NCBI RefSeq assembly: GCF_003966695.1
Contig: NZ_AP018827.1
Span: 1,964,501 to 2,028,500, forward strand
Source of the DNA: Asticcacaulis excentricus
GTDB taxonomy: Bacteria > Pseudomonadota > Alphaproteobacteria > Caulobacterales > Caulobacteraceae
Reading direction: 5' to 3'
DNA length: 64,000 nucleotides
The notes below the pieces were generated by a model. It saw only the letters and a program-made list of their open reading frames with translations. It was not told the DNA's origin and searched no databases. Below, piece after piece: positions 1-9,338 of this stretch. Numbering within the stretch: position 1 is the stretch's first letter; the number at the start of each line of letters is the position of its first letter. The position numbers were made by a program, and so were the translations under genes.

Positions 1-2
1 GT

Positions 3-1913
3 AGGGTTGAGCGCGTCGTCACGGATCAGAGCTGGATGATCAGTGCCTCTCCTATCCTCAAGTCAGATATATATGACGGCGAAGACTATGATGCGCGTCG
101 TGAGCAGCCCGGTTGGGCCGCGCCGGGGTTTCACCCGGACGCGAAGTGGTCGCCTGTGGCGATTGCCCCGTCGGTGACCGCAAAGCTTCAGCCGACCGTA
201 AGCCCGCCAATACGACGCATGGGCCTGTTGAAGGCGAAATCCCTTAAAGCTGTTAACGGGAGCTGGGTGGTTGATTTTGGCCAGAACTTTGCGGGCTGGG
301 CGAAAATAAGAGTAAAGGGCATCGCCGGGCAAAAGGTGACCTTGAAGTTTGCCGAAATACTCAAACCCGACGGCAGTGTTGATCAAGCCAATCTGAGAGC
401 CGCACTTGCCACAGATACCTATGTGCTGAAGGGCGACCCGGCGGGTGAAGTCTGGGAGCCGCGCTTCACCTATCATGGCTTTCGATATGTCGAAATCTCC
501 GGCTTATCAAACGCGCCGACGCCTGATGACGTTATGGGCGTCGTCATCCACAGCGACACATCAAGAACCGGGCATCTGCGCATCGGCCATCCAATTATTC
601 AGACCCTTTGGCAAAACAGCCTGTGGAGTCAGAAGTCGAATTTTATGGGTATTCCTACGGACTGTCCTCAACGCGACGAACGCTTGGGATGGATGGGGGA
701 TGCGCATGTCTTTTGGGACGCGGCGGCCTTCAATATGGATGTCGGCACCTTTACGCAGCGCTGGATGGCTGACGTCCGTGATGCCCAGTGGCCGAATGGG
801 GCTTTTGCCTTTATCTCGCCTAACAGCATGCGCGATACGGCCCCTAACGAGGCCTCACCCGGGTGGGCGGATGCCGGTGTCATCCTGCCCTGGACCACGT
901 GGCAACGGTACGGCGACACTGAGGTTATCAACCAGAACTGGGAGGCTATGTCCGCCTATATTGGCTATATCGCCGCTCTTAGCGATGACGGCATTTGGAG
1001 TAAGGGCCACGGATGGGATTTCGGAGACTGGCTGGCGCTCGATTCTCGCTGGCCCGGCGATCATACGACGCCACCCGACCTGATCGGGACGGCCATGTGG
1101 AAGCATTCGACGCTGGCCATGATGGATATGGCGAAGGCGACAAAACGGCAGAAGGCCTTAGAGGACTATACGCGTCTGGCGGAGAAGATCGACGCGGCCT
1201 TTGCCAAAGCCTTTGTCCATTCGGACGGGACCGTCGGCAATGGCTCCCAGACGGGTTACATTCTGGCGTTGCGCTATAATCTTGTGCCGCCGCAATTGCG
1301 GGCCGAAGTGGCCGGAAGGTTGTATGACAATATTGTAAGTCGGGGCCGTTTATTGACTACGGGCTTCCTTGGGACACCCCACAGCCTCGACGTACTAGCC
1401 GACAATGGCTATGCGTCACTGGTGTATGACCTGTTGCTACGCACAGAATACCCTTCCTGGGGCTATATGGTCATGAAGGGGGCGACAACGACCTGGGAGC
1501 GTTGGAATGGAGATGCTGGCGACATCTCAATGAACTCCTTCAACCACTACGCGCTTGGGGCGGTTATTGGTTTTGTCTATCGCCGCATTGCCGGAATTGA
1601 CCCGATCGAACCGGGCTTCCGTCGTTTCCGCTTCAAGCCGGTACTTGATCGCCGCGTCGCTTCCGGAGGCGCGCAGTATGACGCCGTATCCGGGCGTATT
1701 TCAACCGACTGGACCCTGAATCCGGAGGGTCATTTCAGGCTCAGGCTCAGTGTGCCGCCCAACACCCGCGCCGAAGTTCATTTACCTGCTACGAATCAAA
1801 CGAATATACGCGAAAACGGCAAGCCTCTCGCGTCACAGTCATTGGGCATTGTTAATGGCCGAATGGTTATCGAGGCCGGACCGGGAGACTATGATTTCGC
1901 CGTAAGGGCGTGA
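3..1913 (+). CDS. alpha-L-rhamnosidase (GH78), 5' end outside window
   Basis: This enzyme hydrolyses terminal alpha-L-rhamnose from plant glycosides or polysaccharides. The frame is open from base 3, and the residues before the first Met (RVERVVTDQSW) fit the family, so the N-terminus lies upstream of the window. The visible part starts in the beta-sandwich region (SDIYDGEDYDAR). It continues into the (alpha/alpha)6 barrel with the GH78 signature DCPQRDERLGWMGDA (about residue 210 of the visible part), which holds catalytic acidic residues, and the later TTWERWNGDAG / NHYALGAV motif. A C-terminal beta-domain ends at the TGA. No neighbouring sugar transporter or regulator is visible, so its operon partners are probably upstream. 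The family call is secure; the exact substrate and localisation cannot be judged without the N-terminus. Confidence 0.93.
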   Translation, partial: RVERVVTDQSWMISASPILKSDIYDGEDYDARREQPGWAAPGFHPDAKWSPVAIAPSVTAKLQPTVSPPIRRMGLLKAKSLKAVNGSWVVDFGQNFAGWAKIRVKGIAGQKVTLKFAEILKPDGSVDQANLRAALATDTYVLKGDPAGEVWEPRFTYHGFRYVEISGLSNAPTPDDVMGVVIHSDTSRTGHLRIGHPIIQTLWQNSLWSQKSNFMGIPTDCPQRDERLGWMGDAHVFWDAAAFNMDVGTFTQRWMADVRDAQWPNGAFAFISPNSMRDTAPNEASPGWADAGVILPWTTWQRYGDTEVINQNWEAMSAYIGYIAALSDDGIWSKGHGWDFGDWLALDSRWPGDHTTPPDLIGTAMWKHSTLAMMDMAKATKRQKALEDYTRLAEKIDAAFAKAFVHSDGTVGNGSQTGYILALRYNLVPPQLRAEVAGRLYDNIVSRGRLLTTGFLGTPHSLDVLADNGYASLVYDLLLRTEYPSWGYMVMKGATTTWERWNGDAGDISMNSFNHYALGAVIGFVYRRIAGIDPIEPGFRRFRFKPVLDRRVASGGAQYDAVSGRISTDWTLNPEGHFRLRLSVPPNTRAEVHLPATNQTNIRENGKPLASQSLGIVNGRMVIEAGPGDYDFAVRA

Positions 1914-2252
1914 AGCCTTCGGTCCTCAATGTCCCAAAAATCTTGTTAGTTGCGCCTTTCATCAAAGACTTCGGGCGTCCTGCACAGAGCCCTTGGCGAT
2001 GCAGTGGGCGAAGGCGCGCCGGTGGTCGAAGCCTCGCGTTTGGGCGCGTTTCAAACCGCCATCGGTGCGGCGGCCCTGCCGGTGTTTGTAACCTGCTGCC
2101 GCAAGGATAGTTTATAAAAACAACCCTTTGGCGGCCCCTCACAACCATTGCTGGTAATAATTTATTCTTTAAAAATCAATACATTCATAATACTGCATTA
2201 ACCAAGACTGACTAAAATCTGAGGGTGTACTTTCAGGGATAAAGTCGGCCTT
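1914..2252. other. intergenic stretch with possible gene remnant
   Basis: There is no complete gene in this 339-bp gap. From 1950 to 2117 one + frame is open without an ATG and reads with coding-like composition (for example GEGAPVVEASRLGAFQTAIG) to a TAA stop. It may be the tail of a decayed gene; I do not recognise it. The rest (2118-2252) is AT-rich and probably carries the promoter of the next small gene. Confidence 0.4.
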
Positions 2253-2567
2253 ATGTCGTCATCGCAAAAAATCACTCCTTTGACGGCCCTGAGTACGGTC
2301 GCCTGTTTTCTTCTTTTATCGTTTGGCGTTTATCTGACGCCCAGAGACGATCAGACCGTAGCGGTACTGGCATCGTCGTATGACAAGACTTCAGCCGCCG
2401 CAATTATCGCGCAGGCCGATGGTTTGATTGAAGATTCTGCTTTTGGCGGACATATCATTCTGGCGCGCGCCCAAACCCCTCAATTCGTCCGCAGGCTCTA
2501 TGCGCATGGAGCCGTACTTGTTTTCAATCCGCGTGTATTGGCAGGATGTAAAAGGTCATCACGATGA
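2253..2567 (+). CDS. small membrane-anchored protein coupled to chemoreceptor
   Basis: This is a 104-aa protein of unknown function. Residues about 12-28 ([15 protein letters not shown]) form one hydrophobic segment, either an uncleaved signal anchor or a signal peptide. The remaining roughly 75 residues should be periplasmic and contain [19 protein letters not shown] and a short hydrophobic end ([15 protein letters not shown]). The gene overlaps the next one by 4 bp (ATGA), so the two are probably translationally coupled. Small proteins of this pattern occur in Alphaproteobacteria as hypotheticals. Association with the receptor is an inference from coupling only. Confidence 0.65.
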   Translation: MSSSQKITPLTALSTVACFLLLSFGVYLTPRDDQTVAVLASSYDKTSAAAIIAQADGLIEDSAFGGHIILARAQTPQFVRRLYAHGAVLVFNPRVLAGCKRSSR

Positions 2568-4027
2568 ACCCCATTGAGTCTTTGAGACAACGTTTTGCCA
2601 CAGCGCTGATCGCGTTTCTGTGGCTGAATAGTCTGGTCCTCCTCATCCTGCCTCTGGTTTTTAAAACCGGCGCGGACCTCGTTATGTCGGCGGTCGTAGC
2701 GGTTGGCGTTTGCGGGTGGTCAACGCTGTTGTGGCGTCAGGACCGTACTGGCGCTTTGACCCGTCTGGTCTCATCCCTATCGCTGGCGGTGCTGGTCAGT
2801 CTGATGGTCTACGTTTTCGAAGGCCATGCCTATCAGATCGATATGCACATGTATTTTTTTGCTGCTTTGGCACTTATCGCCGGTTGGTGTGATTGGCGAG
2901 CGCTTCTGGCCTATTCGGGTCTGGTGGCTATCCATCACCTCGGTCTCAACTACCTTTTGCCGGCGGCCGTTTTCCCTGACAGTCAGCCTGATCTGGCGCG
3001 CGTCCTTATGCACGCAGTCATCCTCACTCTGCAAACGGCCCTTCTGGTATGGCTGGCGGTAACGCTTGAGCGCAGCCTTACAGAGGCAGACGAAGCATTG
3101 AAGACTGCCAATGCGGCAGATGCACAGGCGAGGCACTTGGCCACTCAACAGGCCGAAAGTAAAGAGCTTGAACTCGCGCAGATTCGTCATCGTGACCAGT
3201 TGGCAGGACAGTTAATAGACCGCATTCAGACCTTGTCCAAGGCGTTCAATCAGACGTCTGTTGAAATTGCCAAGGCCGCGACTGGACTGGGAGAGGTGGT
3301 AGGCGAAACTACTCGCACGGCAAAGACCGTGAAGGTTTCAGCAGACACCGCCTCTGGAAATGTGCAGACAGTGGCCTCAGGCGCTGAGGAATTAGCGACA
3401 TCTATTCGGGAAATTAACGCTCAGGTCAGCCACTCCGCTCAGGTCGCTCTGACAGCGGCAGAAGAGGCCGACGCCACTAACCGCAATATCTCTGTCCTCA
3501 GCGGAGCGGCGTCGCGTATTGGGGATGTCATTGAGTTGATCCGGGCCGTTGCCGCACAGACCAATCTGCTTGCCCTCAATGCAACCATCGAAGCTGCTCG
3601 CGCCGGTGAGGCTGGCAAAGGTTTTGCCGTTGTGGCCACGGAAGTGAAATCCCTCGCTCAGCAGACGGCTAAAGCCACCGACGAAATTGCGACGAAAATC
3701 AGCGAAATACAGTCTGCGACCCATGTAACCGTGCAGTCCATCGGACGAATTGTTTCGACCATTGACATGATCAAGGCCTCAACCACAGCTATTGCCAGTG
3801 CCGTGGCGCAACAAGGTGCGGCGACACAAGATATAGCCACCAACACCGCAAGGGCAGCAGCCGGCACAGAAGGTGTTTCTGATCAAATACATACTGTATC
3901 TGTGGCTGCAGAAGAAGCCGGTACGGCCGTCAATCAACTCCGTGACCTCTCAAAGACCCTGGCCGAGCAGGCTCAAACACTTGGGACGGAAGTGACGCAA
4001 TTTGTGGACAAACTCAAGGCTTCGTAG
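2564..4027 (+). CDS. methyl-accepting chemotaxis protein with polytopic membrane sensor
   Basis: This 487-aa chemoreceptor transmits signals to CheA/CheW. The first about 165 residues contain several hydrophobic segments and little periplasmic domain. They include the His-rich intramembrane patches [13 protein letters not shown] and [12 protein letters not shown], a pattern also found in other alphaproteobacterial polytopic MCPs. A coiled linker with many Ala/Gln/Glu follows, then an MCP signalling domain. Its hairpin tip is recognisable as [20 protein letters not shown] (about residues 336-355), followed by [15 protein letters not shown]. There is no obvious C-terminal CheR-binding pentapeptide. 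Conserved membrane histidines suggest sensing within the bilayer (redox, heme or pH), but this is inference. Confidence 0.92.
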   Translation: MNPIESLRQRFATALIAFLWLNSLVLLILPLVFKTGADLVMSAVVAVGVCGWSTLLWRQDRTGALTRLVSSLSLAVLVSLMVYVFEGHAYQIDMHMYFFAALALIAGWCDWRALLAYSGLVAIHHLGLNYLLPAAVFPDSQPDLARVLMHAVILTLQTALLVWLAVTLERSLTEADEALKTANAADAQARHLATQQAESKELELAQIRHRDQLAGQLIDRIQTLSKAFNQTSVEIAKAATGLGEVVGETTRTAKTVKVSADTASGNVQTVASGAEELATSIREINAQVSHSAQVALTAAEEADATNRNISVLSGAASRIGDVIELIRAVAAQTNLLALNATIEAARAGEAGKGFAVVATEVKSLAQQTAKATDEIATKISEIQSATHVTVQSIGRIVSTIDMIKASTTAIASAVAQQGAATQDIATNTARAAAGTEGVSDQIHTVSVAAEEAGTAVNQLRDLSKTLAEQAQTLGTEVTQFVDKLKAS

Positions 4028-4078
4028 TGCCTTAAACGGTTTTTGAACGCTATATCGCTGCGTCAAAGTGGAGTGCCC

Positions 4079-4116
4079 TAGATCATTATGATTTCTGGTA
4101 GAAACATAATGATCTA
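4079..4116. repeat. 12-bp inverted repeat
   Basis: Arms TAGATCATTATG (4079-4090) and CATAATGATCTA (4105-4116) pair perfectly around a 14-nt loop. It abuts the composite repeat at 4118 and resembles its variable first palindrome. Confidence 0.75.
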
Positions 4117-4117
4117 A

Positions 4118-4215
4118 AGCGAAATGACTTTAGGCGGAAACGCCATTTCGCTCTAAATTTTTGTTTTGTCGCGATGTTTTAGCGGAAAACCGCTCACACT
4201 TTTCCGCACATCGCT
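4118..4215 (+). repeat. composite palindromic repeat, copy 1
   Basis: The first palindrome has arms AGCGAAATG (4118-4126) and CATTTCGCT (4144-4152). A spacer containing TTTTTGTTTTGTC follows. The core palindrome has outer arms GCGATGT (4171-4177) and ACATCGC (4208-4214), and inner arms GCGGAAAA (4182-4189) and TTTTCCGC (4200-4207). The same arrangement recurs inverted at 39600-39702 and direct at 56805-56904. The core resembles short interspersed palindromes common in rhizobial genomes (recalled, not searched). Confidence 0.85.
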
Positions 4216-4281
4216 CTAGATTTTTGTTTAGTCCCTCGCCGGGCGGTGGCTTCGCCACCTTGGCCGCCGCCTCAATGGCGG

Positions 4282-4321
4282 CTAGAGCGGAATGATTCCA
4301 CTAGAAATCATTCCGCTCTAG
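4282..4321. repeat. 15-bp perfect inverted repeat
   Basis: Arms CTAGAGCGGAATGAT (4282-4296) and ATCATTCCGCTCTAG (4307-4321) flank a 10-nt loop. It lies 23 nt past the stop of the leftward gene at 4345, so it could act as a terminator-like or mRNA-stabilising hairpin. Its ends (CTAGAGCG) match the outer edge of the composite repeat family. Confidence 0.75.
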
Positions 4322-4344
4322 CTTTTGCAGCTTTCCTGTTGAAC

Positions 4345-5496
4345 CTATATTGCTTCGGCGACCAGTATCGCTGCGGCCATGGCCCCCAGAAGGCTCAGGA
4401 AGGTCACAAAGCCCACACGTGTCCGCGTCACGAGGCGGCGGCCCAGTTGCCAACCGGCGCGGACCTGACCGGAAAGGTGCACTTCGCAAGCGCGCATGAT
4501 CATCAGTCGCGGCTTGAGGAAGGGATCAAAGCGTGCAGGAAGCTCGATTGATTTCTGGCTGACCACATAGCCGGCATAGCAGGGCGTTTTGTGCGTGGTC
4601 ATGGACAGCTTGTAAGGCTCATCCGCGCAGCCGAAATCCACGCGCTTTATGCCCTCAGACGCGGCAGCATTCAGGATATCGAGCGACAAAAGGATACCGG
4701 GGCTGTGCCGCGCGGCGCTGCGGTCATAGGCCGGGAACCACAGGTGCAGGTCGTCTGAGGTACACAGGCCGATCTCGGCGGCGATAATGTCCGTGCCATT
4801 CCGATAAACGCCCGCCATCAGCCGCAGATCGCTGTCCTGGCGTTGGGCCAGTGCGTACAGAACCTTGCGCGTCCAGCCACAGGCAAACACATCGTGCAGG
4901 CCGGTGCGGGCGTACTGATGGCGCTTTCGCGTAATCACCCAATCGATAACGTCTTCTGACGTCCCTTCCCACGAAAAGCTCAGTTGCGGATAGGCGGCGT
5001 CCAGATTGCGGCGGCAGCGTTCCGCGTTACGGAAGAACTTCTTTTGCTCGCTGCGCTGTTGGGTATAATAGTGGTCAAACCCGCCCGACAGATCGGCATA
5101 CAGGCGCTCACGCACTTCGCCTGCGGTGAAGTGGCTGTCTGCGCCTAACCAGCCAGCCACTTCAAAACGGTGCAGTTCCAGTGCCTGCAGCACGGCGCGC
5201 AGATCAATGCCGACATCGGGCAGCGAGATCAGGCTATGGAAATCGGTCAGGGGTGCGCCCAGCGGCTGCGCCACCCGCCCGCGCATCTGAAGCGGCAGAA
5301 AGCCCACGGTGCGGCCATGGCGATGAAGGCGGATAAGGCGCGCCTGAGGCACAACGGGGAACAGCGCCTCGACATAGGCCAGTGTGCAGTAGGGGCTGTT
5401 GAGGGCCGGATTGAGAGACACGGCCTCGGTCCATAAATGACGATCTGCGTCGGATAGCTGCGCAGGGGTCGTTATCTCTACGCTCAGTCCGTTCAT
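4345..5496 (-). CDS. GNAT-fold acyltransferase of the CelD/BcsL-FemAB type
   Basis: This 383-aa protein resembles acetyltransferases annotated as involved in cellulose or capsule biosynthesis, which have a duplicated GNAT/FemAB fold. Recognisable parts are the N-terminal LNSPYCTLAYVEAL patch, the basic middle region QRSEQKKFFRNAERCRRNL, and the late FDFGCADEPYKLSM-type segment (here RVDFGCADEPYKLSM). A hydrophobic C-terminal tail (VGFVTFLSLLGAMAAAILVAEAI) suggests membrane attachment. The ATG at 5496 is preferred because AGGAG lies 5-6 nt upstream; an in-frame GTG at 5544 lacks such a site. It lies 86 nt downstream of glmS on the same strand and could be read from it. The acyl donor and target are unknown. 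Confidence 0.75.
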   Translation of the reverse strand: MNGLSVEITTPAQLSDADRHLWTEAVSLNPALNSPYCTLAYVEALFPVVPQARLIRLHRHGRTVGFLPLQMRGRVAQPLGAPLTDFHSLISLPDVGIDLRAVLQALELHRFEVAGWLGADSHFTAGEVRERLYADLSGGFDHYYTQQRSEQKKFFRNAERCRRNLDAAYPQLSFSWEGTSEDVIDWVITRKRHQYARTGLHDVFACGWTRKVLYALAQRQDSDLRLMAGVYRNGTDIIAAEIGLCTSDDLHLWFPAYDRSAARHSPGILLSLDILNAAASEGIKRVDFGCADEPYKLSMTTHKTPCYAGYVVSQKSIELPARFDPFLKPRLMIMRACEVHLSGQVRAGWQLGRRLVTRTRVGFVTFLSLLGAMAAAILVAEAI

Positions 5497-5582
5497 ATCG
5501 TCTCCTGCACCACGCTCTGCGTCCTTTTGCGTCAAACCTGACACAAAAGGGTTAGCATTCCGATTACAGGGGCGAAAGAGCG

Positions 5583-7421
<1,839 letters not shown>

Positions 7422-7457
7422 GGACAAGGCTCCATAACAAGGGAAGGGGCTATTTGC

Positions 7458-7490
7458 GCATTTTAAGTAGCAGACAGATTTTTAAAATGC
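7458..7490. promoter_or_regulatory. inverted repeat in glmS-glmM divergent spacer
   Basis: Arms GCATTTTA (7458-7465) and TAAAATGC (7483-7490) are separated by 17 nt, 37 bp upstream of the glmS ATG. This is a possible operator for glmS. The neighbouring HTH domain on GlmM is a candidate binder (inference). Confidence 0.45.
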
Positions 7491-7544
7491 TATGAAATTA
7501 TTTCACAACACATTAAGCCCTTGGCCTTAAAAGGGTCACGAAAG

Positions 7545-7577
7545 CCGTATTTTAAGATGTTTGCGTCCAAAATACGG
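7545..7577. promoter_or_regulatory. inverted repeat upstream of glmM
   Basis: Arms CCGTATTTT (7545-7553) and AAAATACGG (7569-7577) are perfect 9-mers around 15 nt, 69 bp before the glmM-fusion start. Size and position fit a dimer operator, though an RNA hairpin is an alternative. Confidence 0.45.
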
Positions 7578-7646
7578 TAAATTTGCTATTAACGCATTGC
7601 GTTTCGGTCTGTAACCGGACGCTAATCCCGATACAGAGTCTGGCCA

Positions 7647-9272
7647 ATGAGTGAAAACAAGTGGGAAAAGCTACAGGCAGCGCTGGGGGCCACAGGCATT
7701 TCCATCAAGGACGTGGCCGAGGCGGCGGGCATTGCGCCGTCATCGCTGTTTCGCGCCCTGAGCGGTCAGACCAAGGCCCCGCGCGCCGAAACCGTCGATA
7801 AGCTGGAGGCGGCGTTTGTCGCCCTGACGACCGCCCGCATGGCCAGTTTTCGTGACACCCTAGCTCTCTATGGCTTCAACCCGATCAAAAACCCTAACGA
7901 CCTGATGGCTTCGCACATGAGCACCCTGAACCGCACCCGCAAATATTTCGGCACCGATGGTATCCGGGGCCGCGTCAACAGCTTCCCCATGACCGCTGAA
8001 GTCGCCTACCGCGTCGGTATGGCGGCGGGCAAGATGTTCATGTCTTCGGACAATCGCCGGCATCTGGCGGTGATCGGAAAGGATACGCGCCTGTCAGGCT
8101 ATATGATCGAACCGGCGTTGGTGGCCGGGTTTACGTCGGTCGGCATGGACGTGCGCCTGTTCGGCCCGCTGCCGACGCCGGGTGTGGCCATGATGACGCG
8201 GTCGATGCGCGCCGATCTGGGGGTGATGATCTCGGCCTCGCATAACCCCTATTATGACAATGGCATCAAGCTGTTTGGACCGGATGGCTACAAGCTGTCG
8301 GACGAGGTGGAGCTGGCCATCGAAGCGCGCATGGACGGCAATATTCTGGACGGCATTGCCGAGCCGCAACATCTCGGCCGGGTGCATCGTGTCGATGATG
8401 CACAATACCGCTATGTCGAAATCGCCAAGGCAACCTTCCCCAAGAACCTACTGCTCAAGGGGCTGCGCATCGTTATCGACTGCGCCAATGGCGCGGCCTA
8501 CAAGGTGGCCCCGACCACACTTTATGAACTGGGCGCGGAAATCTTCTGTCTGGGCGTATCGCCCGACGGCATGAATATCAACGAAAAGTGCGGATCGACC
8601 CAGCCACAGGCCATGGCCGAAAAGGTCAAGGAGCTGCGCGCCGATATCGGTATTGCGCTCGATGGCGACGCCGATCGTCTGGTTATCTGCGATGAAAAGG
8701 GCACGATTGTCGATGGCGATCAGATCATGGCCATCATCGCCATCAGTCTGGCCACCAAGGGTCAGCTCAAGGGCGGGGGTCTGGTGGCCACGGTGATGTC
8801 GAATCTGGGTCTTGAACGCCTGATGGCCTCGAAGGGCCTGACGCTGGAGCGCACCAAGGTCGGTGACCGCTATGTGATGGAAAAGATGCGCGAAGGCGGC
8901 TTCAATCTGGGTGGTGAACAATCAGGCCACGTCATCATGCTGGACCACGCAACGACGGGTGACGGCCTGATCGCCGCGCTTCAGGTGCTGGCCGTTCTGG
9001 TCGAAAGCGGCCGCCCGATGAGCGAGCTGGCGCGTCAGTTTGAGCCGGTGCCGCAATTGCTGAAGAATGTGCGCTTTACCGGCGACAGCCCACTGAACCG
9101 CGAAGACGTCAAGCAGGCTATCGCCGATGGCGAAGCGACACTGAAAGGCACGGGCCGCGTGCTGGTGCGGCCGTCAGGCACCGAACCGCTGATCCGCGTG
9201 ATGGCCGAAGGCGACGATGCCGCTCAGGTGCGCGCCGTGGTCGATCAGATCATCGGTGCGATCTCAGGATAA
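7647..9272 (+). CDS. glmM: phosphoglucosamine mutase with N-terminal helix-turn-helix extension
   Basis: GlmM converts glucosamine-6-P to glucosamine-1-P. The frame encodes 541 aa, while family members have about 450. Residues 91-541 ([18 protein letters not shown] onward) are a full GlmM, with the catalytic serine in ISASHNP (Ser198), the metal loop DGDADR (339-344) and the C-terminal phosphate loop [11 protein letters not shown]. Residues about 17-60 ([20 protein letters not shown] then [20 protein letters not shown]) look like a LacI/XRE-type HTH, joined by a 30-residue linker. No stop separates the two parts. No Shine-Dalgarno is evident before the internal ATG at 7917, although the one before 7647 is also weak. 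If translation starts at 7917 the product would be an ordinary 451-aa GlmM. Confidence 0.93.
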   Translation: MSENKWEKLQAALGATGISIKDVAEAAGIAPSSLFRALSGQTKAPRAETVDKLEAAFVALTTARMASFRDTLALYGFNPIKNPNDLMASHMSTLNRTRKYFGTDGIRGRVNSFPMTAEVAYRVGMAAGKMFMSSDNRRHLAVIGKDTRLSGYMIEPALVAGFTSVGMDVRLFGPLPTPGVAMMTRSMRADLGVMISASHNPYYDNGIKLFGPDGYKLSDEVELAIEARMDGNILDGIAEPQHLGRVHRVDDAQYRYVEIAKATFPKNLLLKGLRIVIDCANGAAYKVAPTTLYELGAEIFCLGVSPDGMNINEKCGSTQPQAMAEKVKELRADIGIALDGDADRLVICDEKGTIVDGDQIMAIIAISLATKGQLKGGGLVATVMSNLGLERLMASKGLTLERTKVGDRYVMEKMREGGFNLGGEQSGHVIMLDHATTGDGLIAALQVLAVLVESGRPMSELARQFEPVPQLLKNVRFTGDSPLNREDVKQAIADGEATLKGTGRVLVRPSGTEPLIRVMAEGDDAAQVRAVVDQIIGAISG

Positions 9273-9294
9273 AACTTCGCTCTTATTTCCGGGT

Positions 9295-9313
9295 GCAGGG
9301 GTTGAGCCCCTGC
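9295..9313. terminator. hairpin between convergent glmM and ftsK
   Basis: Arms GCAGGGG (9295-9301) and CCCCTGC (9307-9313) enclose a 5-nt loop in the 66-bp convergent gap. There is no T-tract, so it is a possible bidirectional terminator only. Confidence 0.4.
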
Positions 9314-9338
9314 CCGGCGGAGCCTTTGACAAAACCGA

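Larger units (their letters stand above)
4028..4344. other. palindrome-rich intergenic spacer
   Basis: This 317-bp gap between the chemoreceptor and a convergent gene holds no convincing gene. It is packed with inverted repeats, listed separately at 4079-4116, 4118-4215 and 4282-4321. The last one sits just beyond the 3' end of the leftward acyltransferase-like gene and may serve as its transcription end. Confidence 0.6.

Noticed and set aside
4246-4551. 101-codon + frame across the palindromic spacer
   Set aside because: It is built from repeat sequence and the antisense end of the acyltransferase-like gene.
5497-5544. GTG-started N-terminal extension of the FemAB/CelD-like gene
   Set aside because: The internal ATG at 5496 has a good Shine-Dalgarno; the extension has none and reads across that site.
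7422-7646. glmS ribozyme or known riboswitch
   Set aside because: The spacer has only simple inverted repeats; no ribozyme core features were seen and the class is mainly found in Firmicutes.
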